Shown: in pieces, positions 1-5,938 of the stretch
Numbering within the stretch: position 1 is the stretch's first letter
Layout: every line of letters starts with the position of its first letter
Source of the DNA: CADCWF01 sp903864575
GTDB taxonomy: Bacteria > Chloroflexota > Chloroflexia > Thermomicrobiales > UBA6265
Direction: 5' to 3'
Assembly (NCBI GenBank): GCA_040376155.1
Contig: JBEIRG010000175.1
Location: 1-8,785 of the forward strand
Length of the DNA: 8,785 bases
The notes under the pieces: generated by a model
What the model was told of the DNA's origin: nothing
Database searches by the model: none
Seen by the model: the letters and a program-made list of their open reading frames with translations, nothing else
Program-made: the position numbers and the translations under genes

Positions 1-641
1 GAGTTGTCATTCCGCGTCCAGATCGAGATCCGGTTGTTGCTGGAGTCGGCCACCCAGGTGGTCAGCGTGTCCCCCTGGAAAATGCCGTATGGCTGGTCGA
101 AGTTGTCATTGCCGTCGCCATCCGAACCGAAGGTGGACTGGTTGGCCCAGGTACCTGCCGAGCAGGTTCCGGTCTTGCAGAGCGGGGTAAGACTGCTGCA
201 GCTTACGCAGGCCGCCCCGCCTCTTCCGCAGCTGGAATGATCTGTCGCCGTGACGCAGGTCGTGCCGTTGCAGCATCCGTCTGCGCAGGTCGCCGCATCG
301 CAGGCCGCTGCGGCGTTCTCGCAGACCCCGTTGGCGCACTTCATCGAGTTGCAACAGTTCCTGTTCTTTCGACAGGGGTTGCCCTCGCGGCTGCAGCGAC
401 ATCGTCTGATGCTCACGTTGCAAAGCCGCGTGCAGCACTGCCGGTCCTTCGTGCAGTGGTTCGCTAGCCCTGAGCCATCGCCGCAGGGCCCTTCCCGGTG
501 GGGACGCCCATCGCCCCGCTCCACACTGTCGGCCTTGCTTCCGCCGCCGAGCGCCATGCCGATCGCCGCAGCCAACCCTGCCCGCCGGGATGCCGCTGCG
601 CCAAGAAGTACGGCCATCCGGTCGAATCGACCTTCATTCAT
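1..641 (-). CDS. Exported cysteine-rich protein with NHL-repeat beta-propeller (3' end outside window)
   Basis: The frame is open from an ATG at 641 to the left edge (213 residues seen) with no stop. The N-terminus has an RFDRM stretch and then SRRAGL (residues 18-23) before a short Ala/Gly/Leu-rich segment (21-34), which looks like a short Tat-type or atypical signal. Residues 53-160 hold 22 cysteines. Two similar units of C-x5-CC type (63-83 and 90-107) are followed by a C-x4-C-x3-CC-x4-C...CG...C-x2-C module (114-148). From about 166 the chain turns into an NHL-type unit: FGSDGDG (171-177), PYGI (184-187), then VADSSNNRI (197-205), the usual blade signature. NHL propellers are binding scaffolds, so the full protein is probably a secreted or surface beta-propeller with a disulphide-rich head. 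A GGAAGG sequence lies about 10 nt before the start. It is transcribed separately from the replication operon behind it. Ligand and role are unknown. Similar RFD...RR proteins are, from memory, common in Thermomicrobiales-like genomes. Confidence 0.8.
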   Translation of the reverse strand, partial: MNEGRFDRMAVLLGAAASRRAGLAAAIGMALGGGSKADSVERGDGRPHREGPCGDGSGLANHCTKDRQCCTRLCNVSIRRCRCSREGNPCRKNRNCCNSMKCANGVCENAAAACDAATCADGCCNGTTCVTATDHSSCGRGGAACVSCSSLTPLCKTGTCSAGTWANQSTFGSDGDGNDNFDQPYGIFQGDTLTTWVADSSNNRISIWTRNDN

Positions 642-943
642 GCCCGAGCATCCTTCCCGCGCGACTGCGAACGGGCAGACCGGCAACGTAGCGGGACGCT
701 CAGTGACCATAGCGCCATGCGTGCCGCGAACGTACGCGAACAATAGCATGCGATCCGTGCGTCGACGTACGTGACGATGTGAACACATCGAGTCCGTTGC
801 GCTGGTTGGCCACGGACCTTTCCTTCCGCATGCCGTCCGGGCGGCAACGCGGCAGGGCGGGGAGTCGACGGACCCGGACAGGTTGTCAGCACGAATCATC
901 CCGGCTGGAGCCCGGTGCCGAACACCACAGGGTAGCAGCTATG
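642..943. other. Intergenic region with inverted repeats, no gene seen
   Basis: This 302-bp gap lies between the stop of the helicase-loader gene and the start of the cysteine-rich protein gene. No reading frame here has a convincing ribosome binding site or protein-like composition. It holds inverted repeats: GTCCGGG/CCCGGAC (835-841 and 873-879, 31-nt loop), GTCCGT/ACGGAC (792-797 and 812-817, 14-nt loop), and CGATGT/ACATCG (775-790, 4-nt loop). The short palindromes GTCGAC and ACGTACGT overlap at 761-772. It should contain the end of the replication transcript and the promoter of the downstream gene. None of the stems is followed by a T-run on the minus strand, so I do not call an intrinsic terminator. 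Confidence 0.5.
740..748 (-). promoter_or_regulatory. Possible extended -10 element for the cysteine-rich protein gene
   Basis: Read on the minus strand this is TGCTATTGT, that is TGn followed by TATTGT, four of six matches to the -10 consensus. It sits about 100 nt before the ATG at 641. No good -35 hexamer is found 16-18 nt further upstream, which an extended -10 could tolerate. Inverted repeats at 761-790 lie just upstream. This is a weak pattern match and other starts are possible. Confidence 0.22.
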
Positions 944-1738
944 TCAGCGTCTCGGGCCGCGGCGGCCGCGGGCCTGCATGTAGTCCGGGCGGCCCTTGCG
1001 TCGGAAATCCTCGGCATCGATGTAGACGTCTCGGGTGAGACCGCGGTCGAGCAACCGGGAGACGATGCGTTCGTCGAGCTTTGAATGATCCTGATTCGAG
1101 GTGATGATCGTTGGCAGGCGTTCGTTATATCGATGATTGATCAACTGGTAAAGCTTTTCCCTCGCCCACGGCGTGGTGTTCTCGGTGCCGAGATCATCCA
1201 GCACCAGCAGGAAGGCGCCGCGGATCATGGTGAACCGGTCGTCGTAGGCAACGCCCGCGCTGGGGTCGAAGGTGGCTCGCAGGTGGTCGAGCAGGTCGGG
1301 CACGACGGCGAAGATGACGTTGCCGTTCTGCCGCTGGATTTCCTTGGCGGCGGCAACCGCAAGATGGGTCTTGCCGACCCCGCAGCGACCGTGGAGAAAG
1401 AGCCAGCCCTCCGGTTCCGAGGCGAAAGCGCGCGCGGCTTCGTAGGCGTCATCGGTGCCTGCGGTAGGTTCGAAATCGTCGAATTCGTGGCGCTGAAAGG
1501 CCTCGAGATTCGAGACGCGCCGCCGCTCCTCGGATTTCTGCGACTCGAGGACAACCTGCTTGCACGTGCAGGGAAGCAGTTTGCCGAAGAAAGGGTGGTT
1601 CACCGGAACTTCGAGTTTGACCCAGCCGGCGTCCTTGCAGACCGCGCAGCGCGGCTCCGGTTCGGCTGCCGCATACCCGCCGCCCCCATTGCCGACCGGG
1701 ATCGAAATGGAAGCGAGCACGTCGCCAATCCGCTTCAT
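944..1738 (-). CDS. Helicase loader ATPase, DnaC/DnaI type (AAA+)
   Basis: This 264-residue protein is an AAA+ ATPase of the DnaC/DnaI/IstB group, which opens or delivers the DnaB ring onto DNA at the origin or at restart sites. The N-terminal part has four cysteines, C31-x2-C34 and C57-x-C59, with GW at 38-39, a likely zinc site as in DnaI-type loaders. The ATPase core follows: Walker A GRCGVGKT (117-124), Walker B LLVLDDLG (177-184, D181/D182), a sensor-1-like ITSN (212-215), and ERIVSRLLDR (223-232) carrying the likely arginine finger (R224 or R228). AAGGAG lies 7 nt before the ATG, fixing the start. It is the last gene of the dnaB-dnaD-loader operon, 15 nt after the DnaD-domain gene. IstB transposition helpers share this fold, but the zinc motif, the lack of any transposase and the neighbours all favour the replication loader. 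Confidence 0.9.
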   Translation of the reverse strand: MKRIGDVLASISIPVGNGGGGYAAAEPEPRCAVCKDAGWVKLEVPVNHPFFGKLLPCTCKQVVLESQKSEERRRVSNLEAFQRHEFDDFEPTAGTDDAYEAARAFASEPEGWLFLHGRCGVGKTHLAVAAAKEIQRQNGNVIFAVVPDLLDHLRATFDPSAGVAYDDRFTMIRGAFLLVLDDLGTENTTPWAREKLYQLINHRYNERLPTIITSNQDHSKLDERIVSRLLDRGLTRDVYIDAEDFRRKGRPDYMQARGRRGPRR

Positions 1739-1753
1739 CGCCCCGCTCCTTCC

Positions 1754-2401
1754 CTACGTCCTGCCCTGCGCGGCCCACTGTTCGAGAATCCGCTGCACGT
1801 ATCGCCACGAACGGCGGTTGTACGACACCGACTCGCCAATCGCGTCCTCGATCCACTCTTGCGGGTAACGTTCGAGCGCGGAGACGAGGTGATCCGCAAT
1901 CAACGGGGTCAGCAGGCCGATGTTCTGCTCGTACAGCCGGAAGACGTTCGGCTTCTCCGGTGTCACCCGGGGGGGCTGTCCGGCTTGCCAGATGACCTCC
2001 GGGGGGGCGACCGCGCCCCGGCTCATCGCCGCCACCATGCCTTGGTTGACTGGCGTATTGACATAGTACCAGAGGTGGCTGTCCCGGCCCTCTTCGGCCG
2101 CGAAGGCCAGGATGGTCCCCCGCCCTGCCGCGAGATCGAGTCCCTGCCGGATGCGGGCGTCCGGTTCGCGGGGACTTCCGGGCACTCTGAGCGCAGCGCG
2201 CAGGGGGCGGTCCTGAAAGATGGCGTCCTCGGAGACCGGCAATTCGATCCCGCCGCCATCGGACGCGAGGCGAAAGACCGCGAGCGTGACCTGCGCCTCG
2301 GCCAGTTCGGTGATCTGGGGCAGAACGTCGGTCAGGAAGGCGCGTGGCACCGCTACCGCGGGATCGGTCGCGACGAGGAATCCCCCGAACGTCCGGCTCA
2401 C
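1754..2401 (-). CDS. DnaD-domain primosome protein
   Basis: This 215-residue protein resembles DnaD/DnaB-II family primosome proteins, which bind and remodel DNA and help recruit the helicase and its loader. The N-terminal part (about 5-110) has the VPRAF...LLP-like pattern (18-29) and resembles a winged-helix domain. The C-terminal DnaD domain runs from about 153 to 213: FRLYEQNIGLLTPLI (154-168), then SYNRRSWRYVQRILEQW (193-209) and G213, matching the family's YI...IL..W...G ending. The start is a GTG whose last two bases are the first two of the dnaB TGA stop read in another frame (GTGA, 4-nt overlap). No clear Shine-Dalgarno is seen, so expression probably relies on translational coupling to dnaB. 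The middle (110-150) is a Pro-rich linker. The order DnaB helicase, DnaD protein, loader ATPase supports the role strongly. Confidence 0.87.
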   Translation of the reverse strand: MSRTFGGFLVATDPAVAVPRAFLTDVLPQITELAEAQVTLAVFRLASDGGGIELPVSEDAIFQDRPLRAALRVPGSPREPDARIRQGLDLAAGRGTILAFAAEEGRDSHLWYYVNTPVNQGMVAAMSRGAVAPPEVIWQAGQPPRVTPEKPNVFRLYEQNIGLLTPLIADHLVSALERYPQEWIEDAIGESVSYNRRSWRYVQRILEQWAAQGRT

Positions 2402-3747
2402 TCGCCCGGCCCCCGGTATGTTTCGAGATCGGCGAAGCGAGTGGTGCGATCGAAAAAGCGAAGATTGACGCTGCCGACCGGACCGTTTCGATGCTTGGCG
2501 ACGATCAGTTCCGCGATACCCTGCCGTTCACTGTTCTCGTCGTACTTGTCCTCGCGATAGATGAACATCACGATGTCGGCGTCCTGCTCGATGGACCCGG
2601 ATTCCCGCAGGTCCGAGAGCATTGGCCGATGGTCTGACCGGGTTTCCACGGCGCGGGACAACTGCGAGAGGGCGACGACCGGCACGTTCAATTCGCGCGC
2701 CAACCCTTTCAGGCCGCGCGAGATTTCCGATATCTCCTGCACGCGGTTCTCGGTGCGGCGCCCGCTCATGAGTTGCAGATAGTCGATGATCACAAGGTCG
2801 ATGCCGTTCTCGGCCTGCAGGCGACGGGCTTTGGAGCGCACGTCCATCACGTTCGCACCGGCCTGATCGTCGATGAAGATATTGGCCGCCGAAAGCCGCC
2901 CGAATGCGCGGGAGATGCGGTCCCACTCCTGATCCTCGATCATGCCGAGGCGAAGTCGGTGGGTGTCGATGCCGGAATCCATCGAGATCATGCGCTGCAC
3001 GAGTTGCTCGGCCGACATTTCGAGGCTGAAGATTCCCACGGTCTGCCCGTGCTGCACGGCGGCCTGGTAGGCCATGCCGAGGGCCAGCGAGGTCTTGCCC
3101 ATCGAGGGCCGGGCGGCGAGGATGATGAGATCGGAGCGCTGCAGGCCACCAGTCAGGATGTCCAGGTCGTGATACCCGGTGGGAACCCCGGCGATCGCGC
3201 TCCGGTCCTGCTGGAGGGTGTCGAGTCGATCGAAGATCTGCTCCAGCACTTCGGCAATCGAGACGAAATCCTTGGTGCGCCGGTTCTGGGACACGTCGAA
3301 GATGGCGCGTTCCGCCGCGTCAAGGGCATCCTCGACCTCGAGATTGTCCTGGTAGCCGATGCCGACGATCTGCGCTCCGGCGTCGATCAGGCGGCGCAGC
3401 GTCGCGGTGCGTTCGACGATCTTGCCGTAGTACTCGGCGTGGACCGCCGTGGGCACGGCATTGACCAGCGAGGTCAGGTAGGCGAGGCCGCCGACCTGGT
3501 CCAGTTGCTCCCGACGGCCGAGTTCGTCGGAGAGGGTGACGAGGTCCGTCGGTTCGCGCCGGTCGTAGAGTTCCTTGACGGCGCGATAAACGAGGCCATT
3601 TCCCGGGTGGTAGAAATCCTCGGACTTGAGGAACGACGCGACGCGAATGATCGCATCGCGGTCGATCAGCAGGCTGCCCAGCACGCTTTGCTCCGCCTCC
3701 AGATTGTGGGGCGGAAGTCGATCGATCTGCTGGGTGGCGGTGACCAT
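2398..3747 (-). CDS. dnaB: Replicative DNA helicase DnaB
   Basis: This is the hexameric 5'-3' helicase that unwinds DNA ahead of the replisome. With the start at 3747 it is 449 residues, normal for the family and free of inteins. The N-terminal DnaB domain begins at LPPHNLEAEQSVLGS (11-25). The RecA-like domain has Walker A ARPSMGKTS (212-220, K218), the catalytic glutamate in SLEM (E243), Walker B LVIIDYLQL (318-326, D322), SQLSR (361-365), the conserved block LRESGSIEQDAD (380-391), and KHRNGP (418-423) with the likely arginine finger R420. The frame is open upstream to an ATG at 3792, but 3747 is preferred: GGAGGA lies 7 nt before it, and the family's conserved N-terminus follows closely. 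It is the first gene of a three-gene operon and its stop overlaps the start of the DnaD-domain gene. Identification is very secure. Confidence 0.97.
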   Translation of the reverse strand: MVTATQQIDRLPPHNLEAEQSVLGSLLIDRDAIIRVASFLKSEDFYHPGNGLVYRAVKELYDRREPTDLVTLSDELGRREQLDQVGGLAYLTSLVNAVPTAVHAEYYGKIVERTATLRRLIDAGAQIVGIGYQDNLEVEDALDAAERAIFDVSQNRRTKDFVSIAEVLEQIFDRLDTLQQDRSAIAGVPTGYHDLDILTGGLQRSDLIILAARPSMGKTSLALGMAYQAAVQHGQTVGIFSLEMSAEQLVQRMISMDSGIDTHRLRLGMIEDQEWDRISRAFGRLSAANIFIDDQAGANVMDVRSKARRLQAENGIDLVIIDYLQLMSGRRTENRVQEISEISRGLKGLARELNVPVVALSQLSRAVETRSDHRPMLSDLRESGSIEQDADIVMFIYREDKYDENSERQGIAELIVAKHRNGPVGSVNLRFFDRTTRFADLETYRGPGE

Positions 3748-3754
3748 CCGGTGT

Positions 3755-3760
3755 TCCTCC
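3755..3760 (-). promoter_or_regulatory. Ribosome binding site deciding the dnaB start
   Basis: The minus strand reads GGAGGA, 7 nt before the ATG at 3747. The alternative in-frame ATGs at 3765 and 3792 lack such a site. A 6-bp inverted repeat, CATCGT/ACGATG (3763-3768 and 3792-3797), lies just upstream in the leader and could affect access to it. Confidence 0.7.
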
Positions 3761-3830
3761 GGCATCGTGGCCGGCGGGGGGCGGCAACGCAACGATGGCG
3801 GCTGCGGGGATGTCGCCCTTCAGTTGCGTC

Positions 3831-3839
3831 ATCATACCA
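3831..3839 (-). promoter_or_regulatory. Candidate extended -10 promoter for the dnaB operon
   Basis: On the minus strand this reads TGGTATGAT: the extended TGn followed by TATGAT, five of six matches to the -10 consensus. It lies in the 128-bp gap between the RraA-family gene and dnaB and would give a leader of roughly 75-80 nt. No good -35 hexamer is visible. A perfect 5-bp inverted repeat GGGCT-TGC-AGCCC (3842-3854) sits in the spacer immediately upstream, where a regulator could bind. It would make the replication operon independent of the upstream genes. Confidence 0.4.
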
Positions 3840-3841
3840 TC

Positions 3842-3854
3842 GGGCTGCAAGCCC
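3842..3854. repeat. Short inverted repeat between the RraA-family gene and dnaB
   Basis: GGGCT and AGCCC form a perfect 5-bp stem with a 3-nt loop. It lies about 20 nt past the stop of the RraA-family gene and just upstream of the candidate dnaB -10 element. It could be an operator or part of a weak terminator. No T-run follows on the minus strand, so a standard intrinsic terminator is unlikely. Confidence 0.35.
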
Positions 3855-3875
3855 ACCGGAATCTTGCGCCGTGCG

Positions 3876-4586
3876 CTACCCCCGGTGACGCCCCCGGATC
3901 GGATCGGCCGATACCGCGATGCCACTCTCCTCCCCATCCAGACGCAGCCGGTAGTGCTGGTGCAGGTTCGTGTGGTCGAATACGGAGCGACCCTCACCGA
4001 TCGATTCGAGGATGGCGGCCTCACGCTCCTGAACGTCCTCGGCGGCGGGAACGAGGCGATCGAGCACCTCGGGATCGAAGAAGACGACGCCATCGAGATC
4101 GCCGAAGACGATGTCGCCTTTCTGGACCCATGCGCCGGCAATGGTGGCTTCTTCCGTGCCGCCGGTCGCAACCTGAATGGTGCCGGCCTGTGGGGTCGTG
4201 CCTCGGGCGTAGACCGGGAGGTCGAACTCGCGGAGGAAGGCGAGATCTCGGACGTACCCATCAACGACGATGCCCGCGAGTCCCTTGCGCGCTGCTTCGC
4301 TGGCGAACAGCTCCCCGATGATCGCGCGGTCGGCGGCCTCGATCACCAGTACATCGCCGGGTTCGGCGCTCTCGATGCCCATCCAGACCTCGAGAAAATC
4401 GGTGTCGCACTGGACGGGATGGGCACGTCCGATCAGCTTCTCCCCTGCCGACAGCAGACGAATGCCCGCGTCCGGGTCAGGCACCCGGACCTGCGCCCGC
4501 GCTGTGCCCGCGCCGTCGCACAAGGAGGCTGCATCGAGCTCCTGCAACCGGTCGTAGTAGTCGTCAAGCCCGTCATCCTGTGCCAC
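3876..4586 (-). CDS. RraA-family protein (HMG aldolase / oxaloacetate decarboxylase fold)
   Basis: This 236-residue cytosolic protein belongs to the RraA / 4-hydroxy-4-methyl-2-oxoglutarate aldolase family. Members are metal-dependent aldolases or decarboxylases acting on pyruvate-type adducts; E. coli RraA itself inhibits RNase E. Family landmarks are D24-G25 near the N-terminus, GDVLVIEA (77-84), IIGELFASEAARKGLAG (89-105), VVDGYVRD (107-114) with R113 and D114, which correspond to the substrate- and metal-binding pair of the catalytic members, and VQKGDIVFGDLDGVV (154-168). Keeping R-D suggests an enzyme rather than only a regulator. The start is GTG at 4586, with AGGAG 7 nt upstream. The C-terminus runs some 30 residues past the core. 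The gene lies 79 nt after the PD...DAK gene and 128 bp before dnaB, and neither neighbour indicates a substrate. Older annotations may call such proteins demethylmenaquinone methyltransferase, which is probably wrong. Confidence 0.88.
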   Translation of the reverse strand: MAQDDGLDDYYDRLQELDAASLCDGAGTARAQVRVPDPDAGIRLLSAGEKLIGRAHPVQCDTDFLEVWMGIESAEPGDVLVIEAADRAIIGELFASEAARKGLAGIVVDGYVRDLAFLREFDLPVYARGTTPQAGTIQVATGGTEEATIAGAWVQKGDIVFGDLDGVVFFDPEVLDRLVPAAEDVQEREAAILESIGEGRSVFDHTNLHQHYRLRLDGEESGIAVSADPIRGRHRG

Positions 4587-4617
4587 CGTCGTACTCCTGT
4601 CCTGGTTCGCCGAGTCT

Positions 4618-4635
4618 GGCGGGGTCCTCCCCGCC
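4618..4635 (-). other. GC-rich perfect stem-loop before the RraA-family gene
   Basis: The minus strand reads GGCGGGG-AGGA-CCCCGCC, a perfect 7-bp all-G/C stem with a 4-nt loop, in the 79-nt gap between the 405-residue gene and the RraA-family gene. No T-run follows, so it is not a textbook intrinsic terminator. It could pause transcription, protect the 3' end of the upstream message, or mark a processing site. It ends about 30 nt before the GTG start of the RraA-family gene and does not cover its AGGAG. Confidence 0.5.
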
Positions 4636-4665
4636 CCCGAGATCTGATGGTCAATCGACGCGGGA

Positions 4666-5883
4666 TCAGGCCTGGACTCCCGATGACCCGATGTGGGAGG
4701 CCTCCACGAGTTCGGTTACCACGCGCTCGATCTGCGCGGAAAGCATCGGCTCGAGCTCCCTGCCTGCCGCTCCGACGCGGACCAATTCGGACGGAAGATC
4801 GGAGACCGGCGGAGCGATCGGGCCGACCCGGTCGCGCAGTTCCCCCCGCCACCATCCGGTCAGTCGCCGCCGAACCTGGTTGAGCGATGGTTGATCCTCC
4901 GTCCCGAGCGAGGTACAGATCTGCTCGACCCGCGCGCGCAAATCCTTGTTCATGACCGGTATCTGCGCGACCTGATCGACGGCGGCGCGCTGTCGGCGGA
5001 CCTGCTCGACGTCATCATTCCATTGCAGGATGACGGCGTAGGCGTCTCGCGCGCCGAAGCTGCGGGACCGGGTCTCGGCGACGACCGCGGCTTCGTCGAG
5101 CGCCGTATGGTCGTTATGGGCCAGAAGCGGCCGGGTGGCGTCGAGCCAGCACCCGCAGGCCGCGCGCGCGAGCCGGAAGTAGTACAAGGCCGCGAGGAGA
5201 CTCTGTTCGATGGTGACCGGCAACCGGTCGACGATGGCTAGTGGTTCCATCGCGCCGCTGCCCTCAATCGGTGCGAAGAATCGGCCCGGATCGGCATGCA
5301 CCAACACCACCTCGTCCGGACGCACCGTGGTGCGGACGATGCCCTGTTTCCGGGTCATCATCAGGTGGGTCAGGGGGTAATCGGGGCAGACGAAGATGCC
5401 GGGTACCCGGTCAGCCATCGGGTCCACGGCGGCGAAGACTTCGGGAAGTTCGTCGCGGAGACCGAGCAGGGCCTCGACGACTTCCGGACTGACCTGTTTC
5501 GCGCGGGCGGTCTCGACCGAGAACTTGGCGTCCGCAGCCTGCACGGTCGGGTGTCCGCCGCGCTCGCCGATCAGCAGGATATCGGGATTCTGCAGCCCGC
5601 GCTTGCTGGCGAGCGCCGCGACGCGCGGGGTGGCGTCGAGTCGTTCCACCCGTTCGACCTGCAGCATCTCCCCGGCGGCGCCGGGGACGGGTCGCAAACT
5701 GCCTGCCCAGGTCGAGGCTTCGTCCGCCACAAGATCGGCCCAGCGGGCCCCGACGAGGTTGCTCGCGCCGCCGCGGTCGGCGAGACCCATGACGTTTCGG
5801 TCGAAGAGCGCGCGGACGAGGTCTCCTCCTGGGAGGGCGCGCGAGCGGATCGTGGCGTCGGTCATCAGGGGCAGCGGCTCCAT
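4666..5883 (-). CDS. Hypothetical soluble protein with PD...DAK signature (possible PD-(D/E)XK nuclease fold)
   Basis: I do not recognise this 405-residue protein as a named family. It has no signal peptide or clear membrane helix. Residues 99-120 contain N-P-D (P100, D101), a hydrophobic strand DILLIG, and after 16 residues AADAK (D118, K120) followed by FSVETA. That is the spacing and strand context of the PD-(D/E)XK nuclease core, and E79 could serve as the helix-1 acidic residue. The rest is alpha-helical in character, with an Arg-rich stretch and WW at 344-345 near the C-terminus. The frame continues upstream into the membrane-protein gene, but there the sequence is only a shadow. The first plausible start is ATG 5883, 55 nt after the upstream stop, with a second at 5865. 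Neither has a strong Shine-Dalgarno. The CDS is well supported by composition; the nuclease idea rests on motif inspection alone. Confidence 0.75.
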   Translation of the reverse strand: MEPLPLMTDATIRSRALPGGDLVRALFDRNVMGLADRGGASNLVGARWADLVADEASTWAGSLRPVPGAAGEMLQVERVERLDATPRVAALASKRGLQNPDILLIGERGGHPTVQAADAKFSVETARAKQVSPEVVEALLGLRDELPEVFAAVDPMADRVPGIFVCPDYPLTHLMMTRKQGIVRTTVRPDEVVLVHADPGRFFAPIEGSGAMEPLAIVDRLPVTIEQSLLAALYYFRLARAACGCWLDATRPLLAHNDHTALDEAAVVAETRSRSFGARDAYAVILQWNDDVEQVRRQRAAVDQVAQIPVMNKDLRARVEQICTSLGTEDQPSLNQVRRRLTGWWRGELRDRVGPIAPPVSDLPSELVRVGAAGRELEPMLSAQIERVVTELVEASHIGSSGVQA

Positions 5884-5938
5884 CGCTGGCCGTTCGGCGG
5901 CGCGATTCGAGTCGCGCGTTCGGGCAGCGGCGCTGCCT

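Noticed and set aside
835..879. Inverted repeat GTCCGGG/CCCGGAC as terminator of the replication operon
   Set aside because: The 31-nt loop is long and no T-run follows on the minus strand, so it is described only as a repeat within the gap.
638..892. 84-codon minus-strand open frame in the intergenic gap
   Set aside because: No ribosome binding site, no domain, unconvincing composition, and it overlaps the start of the cysteine-rich protein gene in another frame.
944..1738. IstB-type transposition helper, implying an IS21-like element
   Set aside because: No IstA transposase or terminal repeats are present, and the zinc-type N-terminus and the dnaB/dnaD neighbours fit a replication loader.
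1085..2560. 491-codon plus-strand open frame
   Set aside because: It lies antisense to the loader, DnaD-domain and dnaB genes, which carry clear family motifs. Its product has no recognisable features.
2773..3888. 371-codon plus-strand open frame opposite dnaB
   Set aside because: It is a shadow of dnaB; its His/Asp/Gly-rich composition mirrors the antisense codons of the helicase.
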